Below, in pieces: positions 24,801-36,900 of a DNA stretch of 64,000 nucleotides. Numbering within the stretch: position 1 is the stretch's first letter; each line of letters begins with the position of its first letter. Under the pieces are notes generated by a model that saw only the letters and a list, made by a program, of their open reading frames with translations, was not told the origin of the DNA and searched no databases. A program made the translations under genes and the position numbers. This stretch comes from Amblyomma americanum. Taxonomy: Eukaryota; Arthropoda; Arachnida; Ixodida; Ixodidae. Where the stretch lies: NCBI RefSeq assembly GCF_052857255.1, contig NC_135500.1, forward strand, positions 49,254,272-49,318,271, written 5' to 3'.

Positions 24801-27800
24801 CCGGCTCAAAATAACGGGATACATCGTTTTAGATCGAAACTAGCGAGATTTATGCACTTCGATTTTACAAGTCGTCGAAGAGTAGACGAGAGAAAGCTGC
24901 AAAACGTTTTCTCTCAGAACTGCGCGAAAACTTGAATTCCGGCTCAAAACAACGGGATACATCGTTTTAGATCGAAACTAGCGAGATCCACGAACATCGA
25001 TTTTACAAGTCCAAGTCGTCGAAGAGTAGACGAGAGCGAGCTGTAAACGTTTTCTCTCAGAACTGCGCGAAAACTTGTATTCCGGCTCAAAACAACGGGA
25101 TACATCGTTTTAGATCGAAACTAGCGAGATTTACGCACTACGATTTCACAAGTCGTCGAAGAGTAGACGAGAGAAAGCTGTAAACTTTTTCTCTCAGAAC
25201 TGCGCGAAAACTTGATTTCCGGCTATAAACAACGGGATACATCGTTTTAGATCGAAACTAGCGAGATTTACGCACTTCGATTTTAAAAGTCGTCGAAGAG
25301 TAGACGAGAGAGAGCTGTAAACTTTTTCTCTCAGAACCGCGCGAAAACTTGTATTCCGGCTCAAAACAACGAGATACATCGTTTTAGAACGAAACTAGCG
25401 AGATTCACGAACATCGATTTTACAAGTCGTCGAAGAGTAGACGAGAGAGAGCTGTAAACGTTTTCTTTCAGAACTGCGCGAAAACTTGTATTCCGGCTCA
25501 AAACAACGGGATACATCGTTATAGATCGAAACTAGCGAGATTTACGCACTTCGATTTTACAAGTCGTCGAAGAGTAGACGAGAGAAAGCTGCAAAACGTT
25601 TTCTCTCAGAACTGCGCGAAAACTTGAATTCAGGCTCAAAACAACGGGATACATCGTTTTAGGTCGAAACTAGCGAGATCCAGGAACATCGATTTTACAA
25701 GTCGTCGAAGAGTAGACGAGAGAGAGCTGTAAACGTTTTCTCTCAGAACTGCGCGAAAACTTGTATTTCGGCTCAAAACAACGGGATACATCGTTTTAGA
25801 TCGAAACTAGCGAGATTTACGCACTTCGATTTTACAAGTAGACAAAGTGTAGACGAGAGAAAGCTGTAAACTTTTTCTCTCAGAACTGCGCGAAAACTTG
25901 AATTCCGGCTATAAACAACTGGATACATCGTTTTAGATCGAAACTAGCGAGATTTACGCACTTCGATTTTAAAAGTCGTCGAAGAGTAGACGAGAGAGAG
26001 CTGTAAACGTTTTCTCTCAGAACTGCGCGAAAACTTAAATTCCGGCTCAAAACAACGGGATACATCGTTTTAGATCGAAACTAGCGAGATTCACGAACAT
26101 CGATTTTACAAATCGTCGAAGAGTAGACGAGAGAGAGCTATAAACTTTTTCTCTCAGAACGGCGCGAAAACTTGTATTCCGGCTCAAAACAACGGGATAC
26201 ATTGTTTTAGATCGAAACTAGCGAGATTTACGCACTTCGATTTTACAAGTCGTCGAAGAGTAGACGAGAGAAAGCTGTAAACTTTTTCTCTCAGAACTGC
26301 GCGAAAACTTGATTTCCGGCTATAAACAACGGGATACATCGTTTTAGATTGAAACTAGCGAGATTTACGCACTTCGATTTTAAAAGTCGTCGAAGAGTAG
26401 ACGAGAGAGAGCTGTAAACTTTTTCTCTCAGAACCGCGCGAAAACTTGTATTCCGGCTCAAAACAACGAGATACATCGTTTTAGAACGAAACTAGCGAGA
26501 TTCACGAACATCGATTTTACAAGTCGTCGAAGAGTAGACGAGAGAGAGCTGCAAACGTTTTCTTTCAGAACTGCGCGAAAACTTGTATTCCGGCTCAAAA
26601 CAACGGGATACATCGTTTTAGATCGAAACTAGCGAGACTTACGCACTTCGATTTTACACGTAGACAAAGTGTAGACGAGAGAAAGCTGTAAACTTTCTCT
26701 CAGAACTGCGCGAAAACTTGAATTCCGGCTTAAACAACGGGATACATCGTTTTAGATCGAAACTAGCGAGATTTACGCACTTCGATTTTAAAAGTCGTCA
26801 TAGAGTAGACGAGAGAGAGCTGTAAACTTTTTCTCTCAGAACTCGGCGATAACTTCTATTCCGGCTCAAACAACGGGATACATCGTTTTAGAACGAAACT
26901 AGCGAGATTCACGAACATCGATTTTACAAGTCGTCGAAGAGTAGACGAGAGAGAGCTGTAAACGTTTTCTCTCAGAACTGCGCGAAAACTTGTATTCCGG
27001 CTCAAAACAACGGGATACATCGTTTTAGATCGAAACTAGCGAGATTTACGCACTTCGATTTTACAAGTCGTCGAAGAGTAGACGAGAGAGAGCTGTAAAT
27101 GTTTTCTCTCAGAACTGCGCGAAAACTTGTATTCCGGCTCAAAACAACGGGATACATCGTTTTAGATCGAAACTAGCGAGATTCACGAACATCGATTTTA
27201 CAAATCGTCGAAGAGTAGACGAGAGAGAGCTATAAACTTTTTCTCTCAGAACGGCGCGAAAACTTGTATTCCGGCTCAAAACAACGGGATACATTGTTTT
27301 AGATCAAAACTAGCGAGATTTACGCACTTTGATTTTACAAGTCGTCGAAGAGTAGACGCGAGAAAGCTGAAAGCTTTTCCTCTCAGAACTGAGCGAAAAC
27401 TTGAATTCCGGCTCAAAATAACGGGATACATCGTTTTAGATCGAAACTAGCGAGATTTATGCACTTCGATTTTACAAGTCGTCGAAGAGTAGACGAGAGA
27501 AAGCTGCAAAACGTTTTCTCTCAGAACTGCGCGAAAACTTGAATTCCGGCTCAAAACAACGGGATACATCGTTTTAGATCGAAACTAGCGAGATCCACGA
27601 ACATCGATTTTACAAGTCCAAGTCGTCGAAGAGTAGACGAGAGCGAGCTGTAAACGTTTTCTCTCAGAACTGCGCGAAAACTTGTATTCCAGCTCAAAAC
27701 AACGGGATACATCGTTTTAGATCGAAACTAGCGAGATTTACGCACTACGATTTCACAAGTCGTCGAAGAGTAGACGAGAGAAAGCTGTAAACTTTTTCTC

Positions 27801-28980
27801 TCAGAACTGCGCGAAAACTTGATTTCCGGCTATAAACAACGGGATACATCGTTTTAGATCGAAACTAGCGAGATTTACGCACTTCGATTTTAAAAGTCGT
27901 CGAAGAGTAGACGAGAGAGAGCTGTAAACTTTTTCTCTCAGAACCGCGCGAAAACTTGTATTCCGGCTCAAAACAACGAGATACATCGTTTTAGAACGAA
28001 ACTAGCGAGATTCACGAACATCGATTTTACAAGTCGTCGAAGAGTAGACGAGAGAGAGCTGTAAACGTTTTCTTTCAGAACTGCGCGAAAACTTGTATTC
28101 CGGCTCAAAACAACGGGATACATCGTTATAGATCGAAACTAGCGAGATTTACGCACTTCGATTTTACAAGTCGTCGAAGAGTAGACGAGAGAAAGCTGCA
28201 AAACGTTTTCTCTCAGAACTGCGCGAAAACTTGAATTCAGGCTCAAAACAACGGGATACATCGTTTTAGGTCGAAACTAGCGAGATCCAGGAACATCGAT
28301 TTTACAAGTCGTCGAAGAGTAGACGAGAGAGAGCTGTTAACTTTTTCTCTCAGAACTGAGCGAAAACTTGAATTCCGGCTCAAAACAACGGGATACATCG
28401 TTTTAGCTCGAAACTAGCGAGATTTACGCACTTCGATTTTAAAAGTCGTCGAAGAGTAGACGAGAGAGAGCTGTAAACTTTTTCTCTCAGAACGGCGCGA
28501 AAACTTGTATTCCGGCTCAAAACAACGAGATACATCGTTTTAGAACGAAACTAGCGAGATTCACGAACAGCGATTTTACAAGTCGTCGAAGAGTAGACGA
28601 GAGAGAGCTGTAAACGTTTTCTCTCAGAACTGCGCGAAAACTTGTATTTCGGCTCAAAACAACGGGATACATCGTTTTAGATCGAAACTAGCGAGATTTA
28701 CGCACTTCGATTTTACAAGTAGACAAAGTGTAGACGAGAGAAAGCTGTAAACTTTTTCTCTCAGAACTGCGCGAAAACTTGAATTCCGGCTATAAACAAC
28801 TGGATACATCGTTTTAGATCGAAACTAGCGAGATTTACGCACTTCGATTTTAAAAGTCGTCGAAGAGTAGACGAGAGAGAGCTGTAAACGTTTTCTCTCA
28901 GAACTGCGCGAAAACTTAAATTCCGGCTCAAAACAACGGGATACATCGTTTTAGATCGAAACTAGCGAGATTCACGAACA
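21823..28980 (+). repeat. 21-mer/19-mer HOR, about 2.6 copies
   Basis: Homologous copies start near 21823, 24704 and 27409. Corresponding landmarks at 22313, 25194 and 27801 are 2881 bp (21 monomers plus 4) and 2607 bp (19 monomers plus 4) apart. The second copy is two monomers (274 bp) shorter between 25194 and 25880 than the first (22313-23273) and third (27801-28761), with a hybrid monomer near 25700. All three carry the AATAACGGGATAC, GATTTATGCAC and GAGAGCGAGCTG markers. Each copy also carries the GGTCGAAAC/GATCCAGGAAC monomer. Confidence 0.85.
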
Positions 28981-29205
28981 TCGATTTTACAAGTCGTCGA
29001 AGAGTAGACAAGAGAAAGGTGTAACCATTTTCTTTCAGAACTGCGCGAAAACTTGTATTCCGGCTAAAAACAACGAGATAAATCGTTTTAGATCAAAACT
29101 AGCGAGATTTACGTACTTGCATTTTACAAGTCGTCGAAGAGTAGACGAGAGAAAGCTGTAAACTTTTTCTCTCAGAACTGCGCGAAAACTTCTATTCCGG
29201 CTCAA
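28981..29205 (+). repeat. Short ectopic satellite insert
   Basis: About 1.6 monomers unlike the equivalent position in the two earlier HOR copies. Features are GACAAGAGAAAGGTGTAACC, CATTTTCTTTCAG, GAGATAAATCG and ACTTGCATTTTAC. The closest relative I can see is the entry of the segment at 11565-11593. The spacing between flanking landmarks (28761 to 29308) is 547 bp where the earlier copies have 411 bp, so one net monomer was gained. Confidence 0.7.
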
Positions 29206-32200
29206 ACAACGGGATACATTGTTTTAGATCGAAACTAGCGAGATTTACGCACTTCGATTTTACAAGTCGTCGAAGAGTAGACGAGAGAAAGCTGTAAACT
29301 TTTTCTCTCAGAACTGCGCGAAAACTTGATTTCCGGCTATAAACAACGGGATACATCGTTTTAGATTGAAACTAGCGAGATTTACGCACTTCGATTTTAA
29401 AAGTCGTCGAAGAGTAGACGAGAGAGAGCTGTAAACTTTTTCTCTCAGAACCGCGCGAAAACTTGTATTCCGGCTCAAAACAACGAGATACATCGTTTTA
29501 GAACGAAACTAGCGAGATTCACGAACATCGATTTTACAAGTCGTCGAAGAGTAGACGAGAGAGAGCTGCAAACGTTTTCTTTCAGAACTGCGCGAAAACT
29601 TGTATTCCGGCTCAAAACAACGGGATACATCGTTTTAGATCGAAACTAGCGAGACTTACGCACTTCGATTTTACACGTAGACAAAGTGTAGACGAGAGAA
29701 AGCTGTAAACTTTCTCTCAGAACTGCGCGAAAACTTGAATTCCGGCTTAAACAACGGGATACATCGTTTTAGATCGAAACACGCGAGATTTACGCACTTC
29801 GATTTTAAAAGTCGTCATAGAGTAGACGAGAGAGAGCTGTAAACTTTTTCTCTCAGAACTCGGCGATAACTTCTATTCCGGCTCAAACAACGGGATACAT
29901 CGTTTTAGAACGAAACTAGCGAGATTCACGAACATCGATTTTACAAGTCGTCGAAGAGTAGACGAGAGAGAGCTGTAAACGTTTTCTCTCAGAACTGCGC
30001 GAAAACTTGTATTCCGGCTCAAAACAACGGGATACATCGTTTTAGATCGAAACTAGCGAGATTTACGCACTTCGATTTTACAAGTCGTCGAAGAGTAGAC
30101 GAGAGAGAGCTGTAAATGTTTTCTCTCAGAACTGCGCGAAAACTTGTATTCCGGCTCAAAACAACGGGATACATCGTTTTAGATCGAAACTAGCGAGATT
30201 CACGAACATCGATTTTACAAATCGTCGAAGAGTAGACGAGAGAGAGCTATAAACTTTTTCTCTCAGAACGGCGCGAAAACTTGTATTCCGGCTCAAAACA
30301 ACGGGATACATTGTTTTAGATCAAAACTAGCGAGATTTACGCACTTTGATTTTACAAGTCGTCGAAGAGTAGACGCGAGAAAGCTGAAAGCTTTTCCTCT
30401 CAGAACTGAGCGAAAACTTGAATTCCGGCTCAAAACAACGGGATACATCGTTTTAGATCGCAACTAGCGCGATTTACGCACTTAAATTTTACAAGTCGTC
30501 GAAGAGTACACGAGAGAAAGCTGTAAGCTTTCTCTCTCAGAACTGCGCGAAAACTTGTATTCGGCTCAAAACAAGGGGATACATCGTTTTAGATCGAAAT
30601 TAGAGAGATTCGCGAACATAGATTTTACAAGTCGACAAAGGGTAGACGAGAGAAAGCTGTAAACTTGCAGAACTGCGCGAAAACCTAAATTCCGGCTCAA
30701 AGCAACGGGATACATCGTTTTAGACCGAAACTAGCGAGATTCACGAACATCGGTTTTACAAGTCGTCGAAGAGTAAAAGAGAGAGAGCTGTAACCTTTTG
30801 CTCTGAGAACGGCGCGACAACTTCTATTCCGGCTCAAAACAACGGGATACATCGTTTTAGAACAAAACTAGCGAGATTTACGCACTTCGATTTTACATGT
30901 CGTCGAAAAGTAGACGAGTGAGAGCTGTAAACTTTTTCTCTCAGAACTGCGCCAAAACTTGTATTCCGGCTCAAAATAACGGGATACATCGTTTTAGATC
31001 GAAACTAGCGAGATTCACGAACATCGATTTTTGTAGTCGCCGAAGAGTAGACGAGAGAAAGGTTTAAGCTTTTTCTTTCAGTACTGCGCGAAAACTTGTA
31101 TTCCGGCTCAAAACAACGGGATACATCGTTTTAGATAGAAACTACTGAGATTTACGCAATTCGATATTACATGTCGTCGAAAAGTAGACGAGAGAAGGCT
31201 GTAAGCTTTTTCTCTCAGAACTGCGCGAAAACTTGAATTCCGGCTCAAAACAACGGGATGCATCGATTTAGATCGAAACTAGCGAGATTTACGCACTTCG
31301 ATTTTACAAGTCGTGGAAGAGTAGACGAGAGAAAGCTGTAAACGTTTCTCTCAGAACTGCGCGAAAACTTGAATTCCGGCTCAAAACAACAGGATACATC
31401 GCTTTAGATCAAAACTAGCGAGATTCACGAACATCGATTTTACAAGTCGTTGAAGAGTAGACGAGAGAGAGCTGTAAACGTTTTCTCTCAGAACTGCGCG
31501 AAAACTTGTATAACGGCTAAAAACAACGGGATACATCGTTTTAGATCGAAACTAGCTAGATTTACGCACTTCGATTTTACAAGTCGTCGAAGAGTAGACG
31601 AGAGAAAGCTATAAGCTTTTTCTCTCAGAACTGCGCGAAAACTTGAATTCCGGCTGAAAACGACGGGATACATCGTTTTAGATCGAAACTAGAGAGATTC
31701 AGGATCATATATTTTACAAGTCGACAAAGGGTAGACGAGAGAAAGCTGTAAACTTTCTCTCAGAACTGCGCGAAAACTTGTATTCCGGGTCAAAACCACG
31801 GGATACATCGTTTTAGATCAAAACGAGCGAGATTCACGCACTTCGATTTTACAAGTGGTCAAAGAGTAGACGAGAGAAAGCTGTTAACTTTTTCTCTCAG
31901 AACTGAGCGAAAACTTGTATTCCGGCTAAAAACTACGAGATACATCGTTTTAGATCAAAACTAGCGAGATTTACGTACTTCGATTTTACAAGTCGTCGAA
32001 GAGTAGACGAGAGATAGCTGTAAACTTTTTCTCTCAAAACTGCGCAAAAAACTTGAATTTCGGCTCAGAACAACGGAATACATCGTTTTAGATCGAAAGT
32101 AGAGAGATTCACGAACATAGATTTTACAAGTCGTCGAAGGGTAGACGAGAGTAGGCTGTAATCTTTCTCTCAGAACTGCGCGAAAACTTGTATTCCGGCT

Positions 32201-32540
32201 CAAAACAACGGGATACATCGTTTTAGATCGAAACAAGCGAGATTTACGCACTTCGATTTTAGAAGTCGTCGAAAAAGAGACGAGAGAAAGCTGTTACCTT
32301 TTTCTCTCAGAACTGCGCGTAAACTTCTATTCCGGCTCAAAACTACGGGATACATCGTTTTAGATCGAAACTAGCGCGATTTACGCACTTCGATTTTACA
32401 AGTCGTCGAAGAGTAGACGAGAGAAAGCTGTAAACTTTCTCTCTCTGAACTGCGCGAAAACTTTTATTCTGGCTCAAAACAACGGTATACATTGTTTTAG
32501 ATCGAAACTAGCAAAATTCACGAACATCGATTTTACAAGT
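29206..32540 (+). repeat. Divergent satellite block, copy 2
   Basis: This is the second copy of 8217-11550, displaced by about 20990 bp. The order of the divergent monomers is the same throughout, including GCACTTAAATTTTAC near 30485, AACTTGCAGAAC near 30663, GATTTTTGTAGTCG near 31027 and GGATCATATATTTTAC near 31703. The copies separate near 11551/32541, where GTCGTCGAAG is replaced by GTCTTCGAAG. A private change in this copy is AAACACGCGAG at about 29779 where others read AAACTAGCGAG. Confidence 0.85.
30512..30536. other. Perfect 11-bp inverted repeat, second copy
   Basis: This is the same arm-loop-arm arrangement as in the first divergent block, conserved in the duplicated copy. In the 24-mer HOR versions (for example 41038-41064) one base in the right arm has changed (CTCCCTC), which breaks one pair. 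Confidence 0.9.
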
Positions 32541-33948
32541 CTTCGAAGAGTAGACAAGAGAAAGGTGTAAACATTTTCTCTCAGAACTGCGCAAAACTTG
32601 TATTCCGACTAAAAGCAACGAGATACATCGTTTTAGATCAAAACTAGCGAGATTTACGTACTTCGATTTTACAAGTCGACGAAGAGTAGACGAGAGAAAG
32701 CTATAAGCTTTTTCTCTCAGAACTGCGCGAAAATTTGTATTCCGGCTCAAAACAACGGGATACATCGTTTTAGATCGAAACTAGCGAGATTTACTCACTT
32801 CGATTTTACAAGTATACAAAGTGTAGACGAGAGAAAGCTGTAAACTTTCTCTCAGAACTGCGCGAAAACTTAAATTCCGGCTCAAAACAACGGGATACAT
32901 CGTTTTAGATCGAAACTAGCGAGATTCACGAACATCGATTTTACAAATCGTCGAAGAGTAGACGAGAGAGAGCTATAAACTTTTTCTCTCAGAACGGCGC
33001 GAAAACTTGTATTCCGGCTCAAAATAACGGGATACATCGTTTTAGATCGAAACTAGCGAGATTTATGCACTTCGATTTTACAAGTCGTCGAATAGTAGAC
33101 GAGAGAAAGCTGCAAAACGTTTTCTCTCAGAACTGCGCGAAAACTTGAATTCCGGCTCAAAACAACGGGATACATCGTTTTAGCTCTAAACTAGCGAGAT
33201 TTACGCACTTCGATTTTAAAAGTCGTCGAAGAGTAGACGAGAGAGAGCTGTAAACTTTTTCTCTCAGAACGGCGCGAAAACTTGTATTCCGGCTCAAAAC
33301 AACGAGATACATCGTTTTAGAACGAAACTAGCGAGATTCACGAACAGCGATTTTACAAGTCGTCGAAGAGTAGACGAGAGAGAGCTGTAAACGTTTTCTC
33401 TCAGAACTGCGCGAAAACTTGTATTTCGGCTCAAAACAACGGGATACATCGTTTTAGATCGAAACTAGCGAGATTTACGCACTTCGATTTTACAAGTAGA
33501 CAAAGTGTAGACGAGAGAAAGCTGTAAACTTTTTCTCTCAGAACTGCGCGAAAACTTGAATTCCGGCTATAAACAACTGGATACATCGTTTTAGATCGAA
33601 ACTAGCGAGATTTACGCACTTCGATTTTAAAAGTCGTCGAAGAGTAGACGAGAGAGAGCTGTAAACTTTTTCTCTCAGAACGGCGCGAAAACTTGTATTC
33701 CGGCTCAAAACAACGAGATACATCGTTTTAGAACGAAACTAGCGAGATTCATGAACATCGATTTTACAAGTCGTCGAAGAGTAGACGAGAGAGAGCTGTA
33801 AACGTTTTCTCTCAGAACTGCGCGAAAACTTAAATTCCGGCTCAAAACAACGAGATACATCGTTTTAGATCGAAACTAGCGAGATTCACGAACATCGATT
33901 TTACAAATCGTCGAAGAGTAGACGAGAGAGAGCTATAAACTTTTTCTC
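32541..33948 (+). repeat. Satellite segment linking divergent block to the right-hand HORs
   Basis: It starts with the GACAAGAGAAAGGTG and GAAAGCTATAAGC monomers (about 32550-32720), passes through an AATAACGGGATAC monomer near 33023, and from about 33180 follows 7410-7990 in order. TTTTAGCTCTAAAC at about 33178 is a variant of TTTTAGCTCGAAAC. Only satellite monomers. Confidence 0.75.
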
Positions 33949-36900
33949 TCAGAACGGCGCGAAAACTTGATTTCCGGCTATAAACAACGGGATACATCGT
34001 TTTAGATCGAAACTAGCGAGATTTACGCACTTCGATTTTAAAAGTCGTCGAAGAGTAGACGAGAGAGAGCTGTAAACTTTTTCTCTCAGAACCGCGCGAA
34101 AACTTGTATTCCGGCTCAAAACAACGAGATACATCGTTTTAGAACGAAACTAGCGAGATTCACGAACATCGATTTTACAAGTCGTCGAAGAGTAGACGAG
34201 AGAGAGCTGTAAACGTTTTATTTCAGAACTGCGCGAAAACTTGTATTCCGGCTCAAAACAACGGGATACATTGTTATAGATCGAAACTAGCGAGATTTAC
34301 GCACTTCGATTTTACAAGTCGTCGAAGAGTAGACGAGAGAAAGCTGCAAAACGTTTTCTCTCAGAACTGCGCGAAAACTTGAATTCAGGCTCAAAACAAC
34401 GGGATACATCGTTTTAGGTCGAAACTAGCGAGATCCAGGAACATCGATTTTACAAGTCGTCGAAGAGTAGACGAGAGAGAGCTGTTAACTTTTTCTCTCA
34501 GAACTGAGCGAAAACTTGAATTCCGGCTCAAAACAACGGGATACATCGTTTTATCTCGAAACTAGCGAGATTTACGCACTTCGACTTTAAAAGTCGTCGA
34601 AGAGTAGACGAGAGAGAGCTGTAAACTTTTTCTCTCAGAACGGCGCGAAAACTTGTATTCCGGCTCAAAACAACGAGATACATCGTTTTAGAATGAAACT
34701 AGCGAGATTCACGAACAGCGATTTTACAAGTCGTCGAAGAGTAGACGAGAGAGAGCTGTAAACGTTTTCTCTCAGAACTGCGCGAAAACTTGTATTTCGG
34801 CTCAAAACAACGGGATACATCGTTTTAGATCGAAACTAGCGAGATTTACGCACTTCGATTTTACAAGTAGACAAAGTGTAGACGAGAGAAAGCTGTAAAC
34901 TTTTTCTCTCAGAACTGCGCGAAAACTTGAATTCCGGCTATAAACAACTGGATACATCGTTTTAGATCGAAACTAGCGAGATTTACGCACTTCGATTTTA
35001 AAAGTCGTCGAAGAGTAGACGAGAGAGAGCTGTAAACTTTTTCTCTCAGAACGGCGCGAAAACTTGTATTCCGGCTCAAAACAACGAGATACATCGTTTT
35101 AGAACGAAACTAGCGAGATTCATGAACATCGATTTTACAAGTCGTCGAAGAGTAGACGAGAGAGAGCTGTAAACGTTTTCTCTCAGAACTGCGCGAAAAC
35201 TTAAATTCCGGCTCAAAACAACGGGATACATCGTTTTAGATCGAAACTAGCGAGATTCACGAACATCGATTTTACAAATCGTCGAAGAGTAGACGAGAGA
35301 GAGCTATAAACTTTTTCTCTCAGAACGGCGCGAAAACTTGTATTCCGGCTCAAAACAACGGGATACATTGTTTTAGATTGAAACTAGCGAGATTTACGCA
35401 CTTCGATTTTACAAGTCGTCGAAGAGTAGACGAGAGAAAGCTGTAAACTTTTTCTCTCAGAACTGCGCGAAAACTTGATTTCCGGCTATAAACAACGGGA
35501 TACATCGTTTTAGATCGAAACTAGCGAGATTTACGCACTTCGATTTTAAAAGTCGTCGAAGAGTAGACGAGAGAGAGCTGTAAACTTTTTCTCTCAGAAC
35601 CGCGCGAAAACTTGTATTCCGGCTCAAAACAACGAGATACATCGTTTTAGAACGAAACTAGCGAGATTCACGAACATCGATTTTACAAGTCGTCGAAGAG
35701 TAGACGAGAGAGAGCTGTAAACGTTTTCTTTCAGAACTGCGCGAAAACTTGTATTCCGGCTCAAAACAACGGGATACATCGTTTTAGATCGAAACTAGCG
35801 AGACTTACGCACTTCGATTTTACACGTAGACAAAGTGTAGACGAGAGAAAGCTGTAAACTTTCTCTCAGAACTGCGCGAAAACTTAAATTCAGGCTCAAA
35901 ACAACGGGATACATCGTTTTAGATCAAAACTAGCGAGATTCATGAACATCGATTTTACAAGTCGTCGAAGAGTAGACGAGAGAGAGCTGTAAACTTTTTC
36001 TCTCAGAACGGCGCGAAAACTTGTATTCCGGCTCAAAACAACGGGATACATCGTTATAGATAGAAACTAGCGAGATGTACACACTTCGATTTTACAAGTC
36101 CTCGAAGAGTAGACGAGAGAAAGCTGCAAAACGTTTTCTCTCAGAACTGCGCGAAAACTTGAATTCCGGCTTAAACAACGGGATACATCGTTGTAGATCG
36201 AAACTAGCGAGATTTACGCACTTCGATTTTAAAAGTCGTCATAGAGTAGACGAGAGAGAGCTGTAAACTTTTTCTCTCAGAACTCGGCGAAAACTTCTAT
36301 TCCGGCTCAAACAACGGGATACATTGTTTTAGATCGAAACTAGCAAAATTCACGAACATCGATTTTACAAGTCTTCGAAGAGTAGACAAGAGAAAGGTGT
36401 AAACATTTTCTCTCAGAACTGCGCAAAACTTGTATTCCGACTAAAAGCAACGAGATACATCGTTTTAGATCAAAACTAGCGAGATTTACGTACTTCGATT
36501 TTACAAGTCGACGAAGAGTAGACGAGAGAAAGCTATAAGCTTTTTCTCTCAGAATTGCGCGAAAATTTGTATTCCGGCTCAAAACAACGGGATACATCGG
36601 TTTAGATCGAAACTAGCGAGATTTACTCACTTCGATTTTACAAGTAGACAAAGTGTAGACGAGAGAAAGCTGTAAACTTTCTCTCAGAACTGCGCGAAAA
36701 CTTAAATTCCTGCTCAAAACAACGGGATACATCGTTTTAGATCGAAACTAGCGAGATTCACGAACATCGATTTTACAAATCGTCGAAGAGTAGACGAGAG
36801 AGAGCTATAAACTTTTTCTCTCAGAACGGCGCGAAAACTTGTATTCCGGCTCAAAATAACGGGATACATCGTTTTAGATCGAAACTAGCGAGATTCACGA

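Noticed and set aside
36075..36266. Plus-strand 63-codon frame
   Set aside because: It arises from one substitution in one monomer and is absent from the parallel copy 3146 bp away; the product is translated satellite.
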